7,077 bases of DNA from Nostoc sp. CHAB 5715 (GCF_020829685.1 NZ_JAIVFR010000326.1:1-7077); one strand, 5' to 3'. Shown: positions 1 to 6,035, counted from the stretch's first letter. Notes: generated by a model from the letters alone, not told the origin. Numbers and translations: made by a program.

Positions 1-1231
1 TACTAGAAAATCGGGAATCTAACGTACCATCGCCATCTAAATCCAAGGGCGCGAGAGTTGCTGCATTGCTACCAGTAAGTAGTGGCTGATTGTAGGAATT
101 GATGTAAGTTAAACCAATAGTAATGCGATCGCTTGGTTTAACCGTCAACTGTGCCAGCGCACCGTAAGAACCATTAAACAAACCATTATTGGGCGTAGGG
201 TCATTAGCTGTACCACTCAAATACCCTAGACTCAGTGCCAATTTATCACCGAACTCGTGCGTTATTCCCAACCCCGCGCCGCCTATTTGATTATAAATTG
301 GGTTGCGTGTACCAAAGGTGGACAAAGCACCAAAGGAGCCATCACCGTCAAAGAGATTAACAGTACTGGTAAGGTCATCTGCTGCACCTGCGTTGGCAAT
401 AGCAACAACCTCTGTTTTTTCGCCCAACGGAAATCTGTAGAAGAGTGCATCTATAGCAGCATTGGTATTGCCATCCTCGCCAGCAAAGAATAAATTGCCC
501 TCTGGCGTACCAATGTCAGGGCTGAGAATATTATTAGCCTGGATTCTGGTAAACAGCGTATCTTGTCCTGTGAAGCTGGTCACAAGTTCTATCCGCGCCC
601 GTACCCCTAAAGTTGTATTCTCGTCTGTAATTTCCTCATTGTTAACTATATTTCCTGACAAAACATCGCTGGCGACTGCGACAACTTGTCCTTGTAGTTT
701 GGTTGTGGTTGAAAACTGATTCGCCTCCAATTCAGCAGTTTTAGATTCTACTGCATCTACACGACCTCGGAGTATTGCTAGTTCGGCTGAAAAATCTTCT
801 TGCAGCTTTTGTAATGTGGTTAAATCTTGTTTGTTAACTAAATCGCCAGTGGCTGTAGCAATAAGTTCGTTAACCCGATCGAGACAAGCATTCAAACCAG
901 CCGCAAACTCATACCGCGTTAATGCCCGATTCCCCCGATAAGTGCTATTTGGGTATCCTGCAATACAACCATAGCGTTCAACCAAGGACTGCAATGCTTG
1001 AAATGCCCAGTCGGTGGGTTGTACATCGGAAAATTGAGACACGGAGGTAACTTGCGCCATTGGCTGATCTGGCGCGATGTTCGTAGCTTTTGCGTCTGGA
1101 TTAGCTAAAACTTGCGGTTGATTGATTTCAGATTTACCCGATGTTTCACCTGCAAATGTAGCAGTATTCACAAATAGCATGACACTACAGACTGCTGGAC
1201 TAACTAGCAGATATTTACAGAATTTTTGCAT
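1..1231 (-). CDS. SLH-domain/OprB-type outer-membrane porin ('iron uptake porin' family), C-terminus outside window
   Basis: The minus-strand frame is open from ATG at 1231 to the window edge, giving 410 codons with no stop; the C-terminus is missing. Residues 1-27 look like a signal peptide (hydrophobic LLVSPAVCSVMLFV, then TATFA before GE). About residues 67-125 are an S-layer-homology domain (FSDVQPTDWAFQALQSLVE, then GYPNSTYRGNRALTRYEFA). Residues about 130-165 are charged and coiled-coil-like (LQKLQEDFSAELAILRGRVD). From about 175 the sequence has the alternating, Gly/Asn-rich beta-strand texture of OprB barrels. In this cyanobacterial family the SLH domain anchors the barrel to peptidoglycan and the pore passes inorganic ions; 'iron uptake' is the usual family label, while the actual substrate is unknown. 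Full members are typically longer than 500 residues. The start is fixed by AGGAG four bases upstream. It diverges from znuABC, so zinc supply and shared metal control are plausible. An acidic DLDGDGTLD motif lies at 397-405. Confidence 0.9.
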   Translation of the reverse strand, partial: MQKFCKYLLVSPAVCSVMLFVNTATFAGETSGKSEINQPQVLANPDAKATNIAPDQPMAQVTSVSQFSDVQPTDWAFQALQSLVERYGCIAGYPNSTYRGNRALTRYEFAAGLNACLDRVNELIATATGDLVNKQDLTTLQKLQEDFSAELAILRGRVDAVESKTAELEANQFSTTTKLQGQVVAVASDVLSGNIVNNEEITDENTTLGVRARIELVTSFTGQDTLFTRIQANNILSPDIGTPEGNLFFAGEDGNTNAAIDALFYRFPLGEKTEVVAIANAGAADDLTSTVNLFDGDGSFGALSTFGTRNPIYNQIGGAGLGITHEFGDKLALSLGYLSGTANDPTPNNGLFNGSYGALAQLTVKPSDRITIGLTYINSYNQPLLTGSNAATLAPLDLDGDGTLDSRFSS

Positions 1232-1235
1232 TTTT

Positions 1236-1240
1236 CTCCT
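1236..1240 (-). promoter_or_regulatory. Ribosome binding site of the porin gene
   Basis: On the minus strand AGGAG lies four bases before the ATG at 1231. It is a good Shine-Dalgarno match and supports this start over the internal Met18. Confidence 0.7.
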
Positions 1241-1268
1241 CACACTGTTTTCTAATTCACACCCAAGC

Positions 1269-1286
1269 CACGTTTTTTTTAACGTG
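1269..1286. repeat. Short inverted repeat in the porin leader
   Basis: CACGTT and AACGTG are 6-bp inverted arms around six T (on the minus strand six A), 38 bp upstream of the porin start codon. It could be a protein-binding site or a weak leader hairpin. No known operator was recognised. The rest of the 332-bp gap (1232-1563) is AT-rich; apart from the RBSs, the Zur-like box and the znuA promoter nothing else was seen, and no clear promoter for the porin could be picked. Confidence 0.4.
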
Positions 1287-1456
1287 TATTTTATGAAAAT
1301 CTTTGTCAGTAATTTTATCAGAAGTAAGCAACCTTTTTAACAAAAAAGTCAAGAAATCCTAATTATTTAGGGAAAACTAAATTGCAGATGGCTGTACCGT
1401 CTGAAAAGTTTTCTTGTTACTCATTACACAGGAAACTCAGAATGATATTATCTGTC

Positions 1457-1497
1457 TTGAATGAGAATGAGAATTATTATAGTATAAAATTTATAAT
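1457..1497 (+). promoter_or_regulatory. Candidate znuA promoter region
   Basis: TTGAAT at 1457-1462 is followed after 17 bp by TAGTAT (1480-1485), a possible -35/-10 pair. A perfect TATAAT also sits at 1492-1497 but lacks a good -35 at the right distance. Either gives a leader of roughly 60-70 bases to the znuA start. The element overlaps the Zur-box-like site, as expected for repression by occlusion. This is consensus matching by eye; the exact start point is uncertain. Confidence 0.4.
1468..1482 (+). promoter_or_regulatory. Zur-box-like operator
   Basis: TGAGAATTATTATAG matches 11 of 14 fixed positions of the 7-1-7 inverted repeat TGATAATNATTATCA, recalled as the cyanobacterial Zur consensus. 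The preceding bases repeat GAATGA twice (GAATGAGAATGAGAAT), which also resembles a Fur-type hexamer array, so sequence alone cannot separate Zur from Fur. Its place in the znuA promoter, facing a zinc importer, favours Zur: zinc-loaded repressor would bind here and shut off the operon. No zur gene is in the window. Confidence 0.5.
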
Positions 1498-1549
1498 ACG
1501 TCTTATTGTCAATAGGATTTGTGACAGAGGCAGAGTCAGCATCCGTTTT

Positions 1550-1556
1550 GAGGAGA
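1550..1556 (+). promoter_or_regulatory. Ribosome binding site deciding the znuA start
   Basis: GAGGAGA lies 8 bases before GTG at 1564 (counted from the end of GAGGAG) and 14 before ATG at 1570. The spacing favours the GTG start, although the ATG two codons later would give nearly the same lipoprotein. Confidence 0.6.
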
Positions 1557-1563
1557 AAATACC

Positions 1564-2577
1564 GTGATTATGAATTGCAGAGAAATTAGAACAGGCAAGC
1601 AAAGAAGCGGCATCTTGTCCATAATTGCTTTGCTGATGTTGTCAATGGTTACTGGCTGTAGTCAATCGAATCCGAATCAGGGAACAACTTCTGAACAGTC
1701 GCCGCAAGCACAGGAAGCTGCTTCTACCCCGTCGGCGCAGTCAAGAAAAACTAAAGTAGTGACAACATTTTTGCCGATATATTTGTTTACTAAGGCAGTA
1801 GCTGGAAATGTGGCAGATGTAGAAATTCTAGTACCACCTGGTACGGAGGTGCATGAATATCAAGCGATACCCGAAAATGTCAAAGCGATCGCAACTGCGA
1901 ATGTGTTAGTAAAAAATGGTTTAGGTTTAGAGGAATTTCTGGAAAATACTGTTAAAAATGCCCAAAATCCCAAATTAGCCGAAATTGATGCTAGTAAAGG
2001 TATTAAACCCTTAAATGAAATTTCACCCGTTGTAAAAACGGTTCAAGAGGAAGAAGACCACGAACATACCCAAGGTAATCCTCACGTTTGGTTAGATCCA
2101 GTTTTGGCAAAACAGCAGGTAATTAATATTCGGGATGGATTAGTTGCTGCTGACCCAGCGAACAAAGCAACTTATGAGGCGAATGCTGCGACTTATATTA
2201 AAGAATTAGAAAGTTTAAACAGCGAATTTCAGCAGACTTTGCAGAAAACTCCTAGTTGTACCTTTATTACCTTTCATGATGCGTTTCCATATTTAGCTCA
2301 ACGTTATAACCTCAAGCAAGTTGCTGTAGTACAAATTCCCGAAGATCAACTTTCACCAACGGATGTGCAAAATGCAGTCAATGCAGTGAAAAAGTACAAG
2401 GTTAAAGCTTTATTTAGCGAACCAGGAGTAGATAACAAACTTTTATCCAGCCTCTCCAAAGACTTGAAGTTAACTTTGCGTCCTCTGGATTCTCTAGAAA
2501 CTGGCGAAACAGATCCACAGCACTATTTCAAGGCTATGAAAGCTAACTTGCAGACTCTAGAAACTTCATGTAAATAG
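1564..2577 (+). CDS. znuA: Zinc ABC transporter substrate-binding lipoprotein ZnuA
   Basis: Captures Zn2+ in the periplasm and hands it to ZnuB. The 337-residue protein has a lipoprotein signal (LLMLSMVTGC, lipidated Cys32), a Ser/Gln/Pro-rich linker to about 60, then a cluster A-I (ZIP9-type) solute-binding domain beginning TKVVTTFLPIYLFTKAVAG. Expected metal ligands are His97 (PPGTEVHEYQ), His174 (NPHVWLDP), His238 (TFHDAFPYL) and Asp309 (RPLDS). His at the third position is typical of zinc binders; the manganese proteins MntC/PsaA carry Glu there. The acidic, His-bearing loop before His174 is very short (EEEDHEH), unlike the long His-rich loops of many ZnuA. Cys232 and Cys336 could form a disulfide, as a Cys pair does in E. 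coli ZnuA. The GTG start is chosen by GAGGAG spacing. It is first in the znuACB cluster, behind a Zur-like box. Confidence 0.9.
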   Translation: MIMNCREIRTGKQRSGILSIIALLMLSMVTGCSQSNPNQGTTSEQSPQAQEAASTPSAQSRKTKVVTTFLPIYLFTKAVAGNVADVEILVPPGTEVHEYQAIPENVKAIATANVLVKNGLGLEEFLENTVKNAQNPKLAEIDASKGIKPLNEISPVVKTVQEEEDHEHTQGNPHVWLDPVLAKQQVINIRDGLVAADPANKATYEANAATYIKELESLNSEFQQTLQKTPSCTFITFHDAFPYLAQRYNLKQVAVVQIPEDQLSPTDVQNAVNAVKKYKVKALFSEPGVDNKLLSSLSKDLKLTLRPLDSLETGETDPQHYFKAMKANLQTLETSCK

Positions 2578-2578
2578 G

Positions 2579-2664
2579 TTTGTCATTTGTCAGTTGTCCT
2601 TTGTCCTTTGCAAATGACCAATGACTAATGACCAATGACTAATGACTAATGACCAATGACTAAT
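2579..2664. repeat. Heptanucleotide STRR between znuA and znuC
   Basis: Seven perfect tandem heptads AATGAC(C/T) run from 2613 to 2661. They are preceded by four roughly inverted heptads (TTTGTCA, TTTGTCA, GTTGTCC, TTTGTCC; 2579-2606). GTCATTTG (2582-2589) pairs with CAAATGAC (2611-2618) to give an 8-bp stem with a 21-base loop. This is a common kind of STRR in Nostocales. It fills the whole 78-bp gap, leaves no Shine-Dalgarno, and its last unit contains the znuC start codon. Confidence 0.9.
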
Positions 2665-3423
2665 ATTTTGAAAGTAGAAGGATTAACTGTCTATCAAGGC
2701 AGCTATCTAGCTGTTCGAGATGTTTCTTTTGAATTATTGCCAGGAACAGATACAGCCATCGTCGGCCCCAATGGTGCTGGTAAAAGTACTCTGGTAAAAG
2801 CAGTTTTAGATTTGATACCTCGAAGTGCTGGTACGATTGAAATTTTAGGTCGTCCAATTGCAAGATTGGGGCGTTTACGTCACTTGTTGGGCTATATGCC
2901 GCAAAACTTCATCTTTGACCGCAGCTTTCCCATTTCTGTCAGCGAATTAGTAGGACTTGGATGGGACAAAGAAGCGAAAAAAGGGGATTTATTTTTCTCT
3001 CGGCTGTGGAGACAAGACCGCGAAAAATCGGCAGCAGTAGGAGAAGCTTTACGGCGAACCGATGCTTATCATTTACAGCATCAAGCTATTGGTACTCTTA
3101 GCGGTGGTCAACTCAAGCGGGTTTTGTTGGCTTATTGTTTGGTAATGCGTCGCAAACTCTTGGTACTAGATGAAGCCTTTGCTGGTGTTGATGTGCAAGG
3201 TACAGCAGATTTTTACGCTTTGCTAAATGAATTAAAGCGGCAGGAGGGTTGGACGGTATTACAGGTTTCTCATGATATTGATATGGTAAATCGCCATTGC
3301 GATCGCGTGCTTTGCCTGAACCAAAGTATTGTTTGTACTGGTAAGCCGGAAATTGCCCTTTCACCGCAAAACTTGTTAGCAACCTACGGCCCAGGTTTCA
3401 GCCGTTACCAGCACCAACATTAA
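2656..3423 (+). CDS. znuC: Zinc ABC transporter ATP-binding protein ZnuC
   Basis: Cytoplasmic ATPase that powers zinc import through ZnuB. The 255 residues hold a complete ABC cassette: Walker A GPNGAGKS (37-44), Q-loop Gln83 in YMPQNF, signature LSGGQ (148-152), Walker B LLVLDE (168-173), D-loop AGVD (176-179) and switch His206 (VSHD). FDRSFPISVSELV after the Q-loop is typical of metal-type (ZnuC/MntB/TroB) ATPases. The insert at 105-122 (KEAKKGDLFFSRLWRQDR) is charged but has family parallels. The start is forced: 21 bases upstream the same frame has an ATG followed by TAA at 2647-2649, and the conserved first strand ILKVEGLTV begins at residue 4. ATG-ACT-AAT is therefore repeat-derived, with no ribosome binding site visible. 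It is the second gene of the cluster. Confidence 0.92.
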   Translation: MTNILKVEGLTVYQGSYLAVRDVSFELLPGTDTAIVGPNGAGKSTLVKAVLDLIPRSAGTIEILGRPIARLGRLRHLLGYMPQNFIFDRSFPISVSELVGLGWDKEAKKGDLFFSRLWRQDREKSAAVGEALRRTDAYHLQHQAIGTLSGGQLKRVLLAYCLVMRRKLLVLDEAFAGVDVQGTADFYALLNELKRQEGWTVLQVSHDIDMVNRHCDRVLCLNQSIVCTGKPEIALSPQNLLATYGPGFSRYQHQH

Positions 3424-3426
3424 AAT

Positions 3427-3484
3427 AATTCGTAATTCGTAATACTCGCCTCCGGCGAGGATCTTGCTACGTAATTCGTAATTA
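3427..3484. repeat. Repeat with central hairpin between znuC and znuB
   Basis: AATTCGT occurs twice in tandem (3427-3440). The 12-mer GTAATTCGTAAT is present at 3432-3443 and again at 3471-3482, flanking a perfect GC-rich hairpin CTCGCC-TCC-GGCGAG (3445-3459). The composition and layout resemble dispersed STRR-type elements of Nostocales genomes. The hairpin has no T-run after it, so it is not a good intrinsic terminator, though it could affect mRNA stability between znuC and znuB. Confidence 0.75.
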
Positions 3485-3502
3485 GACTCCCAGAATTAGT
3501 TA

Positions 3503-4384
3503 ATGTTGATAAGTATGAATTTCTTCAATGATTGTCAGATAGCAAGGCTAGCGATCGCCAATAGCAATGACTTGGTAAACTTGTTAACATTCCCCTTTAT
3601 GCAGCGTGCGATCGTAGGTGCTGTGTTGATGGGAATACTTGGCGGGATGTTGGGTAGTTTTGTTACCTTGCGCCAGTTATCTTTTTTCAGCCACGCGGTT
3701 GGTCATGCAGCATTAGTAGGTGTGGCGTTAGGTGTGCTGCTACAAATAAATCCGACTTGGATGCTGTTACCTTTCACGTTGGTTTTTGGGGTTATTGTCC
3801 TCTACTTTATCGACAAAACCGACTTAGGTAGCGATAGTGTCCTTAGCATAGTGCTATCTGGGGCATTAGCGATCGGTGTGATTCTCACTAGCCTAATTAA
3901 AGGATATCGTGGCAATTTGATGGCTGTGCTGTTCGGCGATATTCTAGCGATCGATATCACAGATTTAATTTTGACGCTGCTAGTACTTGTGGGAGGTAGC
4001 ATATTTTTACTATCAACCCTGCGCCAGCAAATTTTATTGACCCTTAACCCCGATGTAGCGCAAGTTCAAGGTATTCACGTCCAGTTGTACCGCTACGTGT
4101 TTGTGGTCTTGCTTTCACTCGCCGTTGCTGTAGCGATTAAAGCTGTCGGCGTTTTACTGGTGAACGCCTTTTTGGTGATTCCCGCCTCCACCGCCAAACT
4201 TATGAGTCACCACTTTAGCCGCTTTCTAGTGATGTCGGTGATAGTTGGTTCCATTAGCAGCATTGCTGGCATTATTGTGTCAGGTATTTTCAACTTTGCT
4301 TCTGGCCCAAGTATTGTTCTTGTTCAATTTCTGCTATTTGTAGCCGTTTTCATCTGGTTTAAGTTGAGGTTAACAACTGCATAA
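3503..4384 (+). CDS. znuB: Zinc ABC transporter membrane permease ZnuB (ABC-3 family)
   Basis: Integral inner-membrane channel subunit that moves Zn2+ delivered by ZnuA. The protein is up to 293 residues and almost wholly hydrophobic, with about eight membrane segments, in the ABC-3 pattern: FMQRAIVGAVLMGILGGMLGSF near 32-53, the motif SFFSHAVGHAALVGVALG (60-77, His64 and His68), VGVLLVNAFLVIPASTAKL around 216-234, and the C-terminal FASGPSIVLVQFLLF. The start is uncertain: ATG at 3503 gives the longest form, ATG at 3515 (MNFFNDCQ) is also possible, and neither has a clear Shine-Dalgarno. The conserved part begins near residue 30. It is the third gene of the znuACB cluster, 79 bp after znuC, with the repeat element between. 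Confidence 0.9.
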   Translation: MLISMNFFNDCQIARLAIANSNDLVNLLTFPFMQRAIVGAVLMGILGGMLGSFVTLRQLSFFSHAVGHAALVGVALGVLLQINPTWMLLPFTLVFGVIVLYFIDKTDLGSDSVLSIVLSGALAIGVILTSLIKGYRGNLMAVLFGDILAIDITDLILTLLVLVGGSIFLLSTLRQQILLTLNPDVAQVQGIHVQLYRYVFVVLLSLAVAVAIKAVGVLLVNAFLVIPASTAKLMSHHFSRFLVMSVIVGSISSIAGIIVSGIFNFASGPSIVLVQFLLFVAVFIWFKLRLTTA

Positions 4385-4402
4385 ATATTTTTCTTCAAGG
4401 GC

Positions 4403-4431
4403 TTGCTATATTCTTGGATGTTTGCTATATT
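4403..4431 (+). promoter_or_regulatory. Candidate tRNA-Phe promoter inside a 10-bp direct repeat
   Basis: TTGCTA (4403-4408), 17 bp, then TATATT (4426-4431) form a plausible sigma-70-type promoter with a start about 20 bases before the tRNA. Both hexamers lie in copies of the decamer TTGCTATATT (4403-4412 and 4422-4431). No terminator hairpin is visible between znuB and this site. Confidence 0.5.
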
Positions 4432-4458
4432 TATTAATCGTGGCTCACAAAAGCCCCA

Positions 4459-4504
<46 letters not shown>

Positions 4505-4531
<27 letters not shown>

Positions 4532-4593
4532 TAAAATACAGCGCAACATCAAGGGGTTCTGACCAAAACTCATAAATATTGTTTAGGCAAGGT
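4505..4593. other. Presumed attachment-site region (att) of an integrative element
   Basis: This covers the 3' part of tRNA-Phe plus the spacer before the recombinase gene. Tyrosine recombinases commonly integrate in tRNA 3' ends next to their own gene. The call rests on layout only: no second copy of the tRNA 3' sequence occurs elsewhere in the window, so the other end would lie beyond 7077. The spacer 4532-4593 holds no other recognisable signal. Confidence 0.4.
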
Positions 4594-5736
4594 TTAGTCA
4601 AAAGATTTTACAACTTTTTCATGGCCCAAAACCCGAGGAACCTGGGGGCGATCGCTTTTATTCGCCATCAATTCAAAAGCCCTTTGGTGATGCTGCTGGC
4701 TAATCCAGTGATGATAAAGTTCCGAGTGAACTTTCGCCGAATGCCCCATTTGCTGGGCGGCAAGAGAAATATCAAGCCCAAACTCTAAGGTACGTATCGC
4801 CCAACAATGGCGTAAGTTGTAGGGAGCAAAAATTGAGTGGCGGTGAAACCAGCTAGTGACGACATGTCCAATGGCAGCATTGGACTGATTGAAGTCAACT
4901 TTTGGCAAAATCACTTCTTGCAGGTCGAATTCCTCAAACCATTCTGGGTAGCAAGGCCAAACTTGCCGAGGGCCAGTTTTGGAATTGTCGTTGACGCTGA
5001 CGATATAGTTGCCCCTGGCGATCGCTCTAAAATCAAGGCGGAACACTTCATGGTTCCGCAGCCCGTAAGTAGCCAGCATCCCATATACCCAACGCCAAGC
5101 TTGTGATTCAATCTCATAGAAAACCTTGGCAATGGTGGTGTCTGTTGGTAAATCTCGCGGTGTCACGAGGCGCGGAGAGTATTTACCTTTGTAGGGGTTG
5201 AGATTAACTTCAACTTGGGCAAACCGGGCTAACGCCGAAAGTGCCATACAAGTGCGCTTGCGAGTTTTGGTGTCTGGAGGAGTTGCCGTTACCGCTTTTA
5301 AGATATTTTGCGGATTCAATATTTCGTTTTGGGGTAACTTTTGAAATACTCGCCAGTAGTCAATCGTCCAGGTCGTCTCGCTTTGATGATTGCGATCTCT
5401 GGTGTCAAAGTAAAATTTTTCAAACCTTTGAATCAGATTTTCAATTGGTTCAACCCCTGATTCGACGGCTGGTATTTTTAAGTAAGATTCCCATTGAAAA
5501 TTTTTACAGGCAATTAACCCGCCCAAAAGACGGGCTTCAGCTTCGGCTCGCTTGAATCCTTCGCGGCTGGCATAGATTCCCAAGGCGATGCGTTGTTGGT
5601 AGGGTTTAGTCTTGGTGGAGTTGGGTTTTGGTGGCAGGGTGGCGCGAAGAAAAAGGCGATTGTTAATTTGCTCAACGCTTACCCCGATTTGAGCAATTTT
5701 TAGCCGCTCGTTGATTTTGGCAAGCGCGGCATCCAT
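4594..5736 (-). CDS. Tyrosine recombinase/integrase with Tyr in place of box-II His
   Basis: Site-specific recombinase of 380 residues when started at ATG 5736. The N-terminal half (about 1-190) is Arg/Lys-rich and presumably contains arm- and core-binding domains. The catalytic half shows Arg227 (TYGLRNHEV), Lys253 in a beta-hairpin (NSKTGPR), box II YNLR (Tyr306, Arg309), His332 (QQMGHS) and nucleophile Tyr341 (ELYHHW). Canonical enzymes have HxxR; here Tyr replaces the first His, a variant I recall from the cyanobacterial XisA/XisC recombinases. The frame stays open to 5814, but ATG 5736 is preferred: it has GGAG seven bases upstream, overlaps the upstream stop as TAATG, and avoids reading through the upstream gene. 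It points at tRNA-Phe, its likely target. The precise subfamily is unknown. Confidence 0.88.
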   Translation of the reverse strand: MDAALAKINERLKIAQIGVSVEQINNRLFLRATLPPKPNSTKTKPYQQRIALGIYASREGFKRAEAEARLLGGLIACKNFQWESYLKIPAVESGVEPIENLIQRFEKFYFDTRDRNHQSETTWTIDYWRVFQKLPQNEILNPQNILKAVTATPPDTKTRKRTCMALSALARFAQVEVNLNPYKGKYSPRLVTPRDLPTDTTIAKVFYEIESQAWRWVYGMLATYGLRNHEVFRLDFRAIARGNYIVSVNDNSKTGPRQVWPCYPEWFEEFDLQEVILPKVDFNQSNAAIGHVVTSWFHRHSIFAPYNLRHCWAIRTLEFGLDISLAAQQMGHSAKVHSELYHHWISQQHHQRAFELMANKSDRPQVPRVLGHEKVVKSFD

Positions 5737-5969
5737 TAAATTACTCCACTCCCATTGCACAGGGTACAGGAGTAATTTACACCGCCAAAGGCAAGTACCC
5801 CAATGCCTTTGCATTTAGAACACAATTCGATTTCGTCATAATCTGGATCGTCAGCATCTAACGCCCAGACATGACCGCAGTCAAGGCACTCCCAGTAACC
5901 GTAATTTTCTTGGTAACTTAGCCGTGTAGAATCGCATCGAGGACAATTTGGACAATTTGTTTGAGACAT
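5736..5969 (-). CDS. Small double zinc-finger protein (zinc ribbon plus DnaJ-like CxxCxGxG repeats)
   Basis: The 77-residue cytoplasmic protein is almost entirely Cys motifs. The N-terminal part is a zinc-ribbon: CPRC (9-12, with an extra Cys6) and CLDC (28-31) around an aromatic YQENYGYWE segment. An acidic linker follows (ALDADDPDYDEIE, 36-48). Then come two DnaJ-type motifs, CSKCKGIG (50-57) and CTLCNGSG (68-75), which together could bind one zinc. Only one finger's worth of DnaJ repeats is present and there is no J domain, so it is not a DnaJ chaperone. Its stop TAA shares one base with the recombinase ATG, so the two are translationally coupled. A DNA- or protein-binding accessory factor for the recombinase (directionality factor or regulator) is inferred, not shown. 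No strong Shine-Dalgarno precedes its ATG. Confidence 0.72.
   Translation of the reverse strand: MSQTNCPNCPRCDSTRLSYQENYGYWECLDCGHVWALDADDPDYDEIELCSKCKGIGVLAFGGVNYSCTLCNGSGVI
5744..5747 (-). promoter_or_regulatory. Ribosome binding site of the recombinase within the upstream gene
   Basis: GGAG on the minus strand lies seven bases before ATG 5736, inside the last codons of the zinc-finger gene. Together with the TAATG junction it supports the shorter, 380-residue recombinase. Confidence 0.6.
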
Positions 5970-6003
5970 CGCAGATTTAAAAAATTGTTTCGATTTTTTA
6001 ACT

Positions 6004-6032
6004 TTTTTAAAGCCTAAAAATTTTGTCTACAA
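6004..6032 (-). promoter_or_regulatory. Weak candidate promoter of the zinc-finger/recombinase operon
   Basis: On the minus strand TTGTAG (6032-6027), 17 bp, then TAAAAA (6009-6004) could serve as -35 and -10. Transcription would start about 30 bases before the zinc-finger gene. The -35 lies in TTGTAGAC, a one-base variant of the CTGTAGAC motif repeated nearby, so a protein binding that motif could block or aid polymerase. The -10 matches only four of six positions. Confidence 0.3.
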
Positions 6033-6035
6033 TCG

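Noticed and set aside
257..719. Plus-strand open frames opposite the porin
   Set aside because: They are antisense to a continuous 410-codon porin frame, have no ribosome binding sites and resemble no family.
1281..1330. A second Zur box on the porin side (TGATAAAATTACTGA on the minus strand)
   Set aside because: Its inverted-repeat half-sites do not align with the 7-1-7 consensus beyond AT-rich chance similarity.
1382..1567. Small plus-strand frame of 61 codons overlapping the znuA start as GTGA
   Set aside because: It starts at TTG without a Shine-Dalgarno, has a low-complexity sequence, and contains the likely znuA promoter and Zur-like box, so it is probably not translated.
2660..3382. 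Minus-strand open frames within znuC
   Set aside because: They are shadows of a complete ABC ATPase frame, and no protein motif is visible in them.
1564..4384. Reading the transporter as a manganese (mntCAB) system
   Set aside because: The third metal ligand of the binding protein is His238 rather than Glu, which favours zinc. Manganese is not formally excluded.
5737..5814. N-terminal extension of the recombinase to ATG 5814
   Set aside because: The extra 26 residues overlap the zinc-finger gene in another frame, do not look like recombinase sequence, and the downstream ATG has a ribosome site and TAATG coupling.
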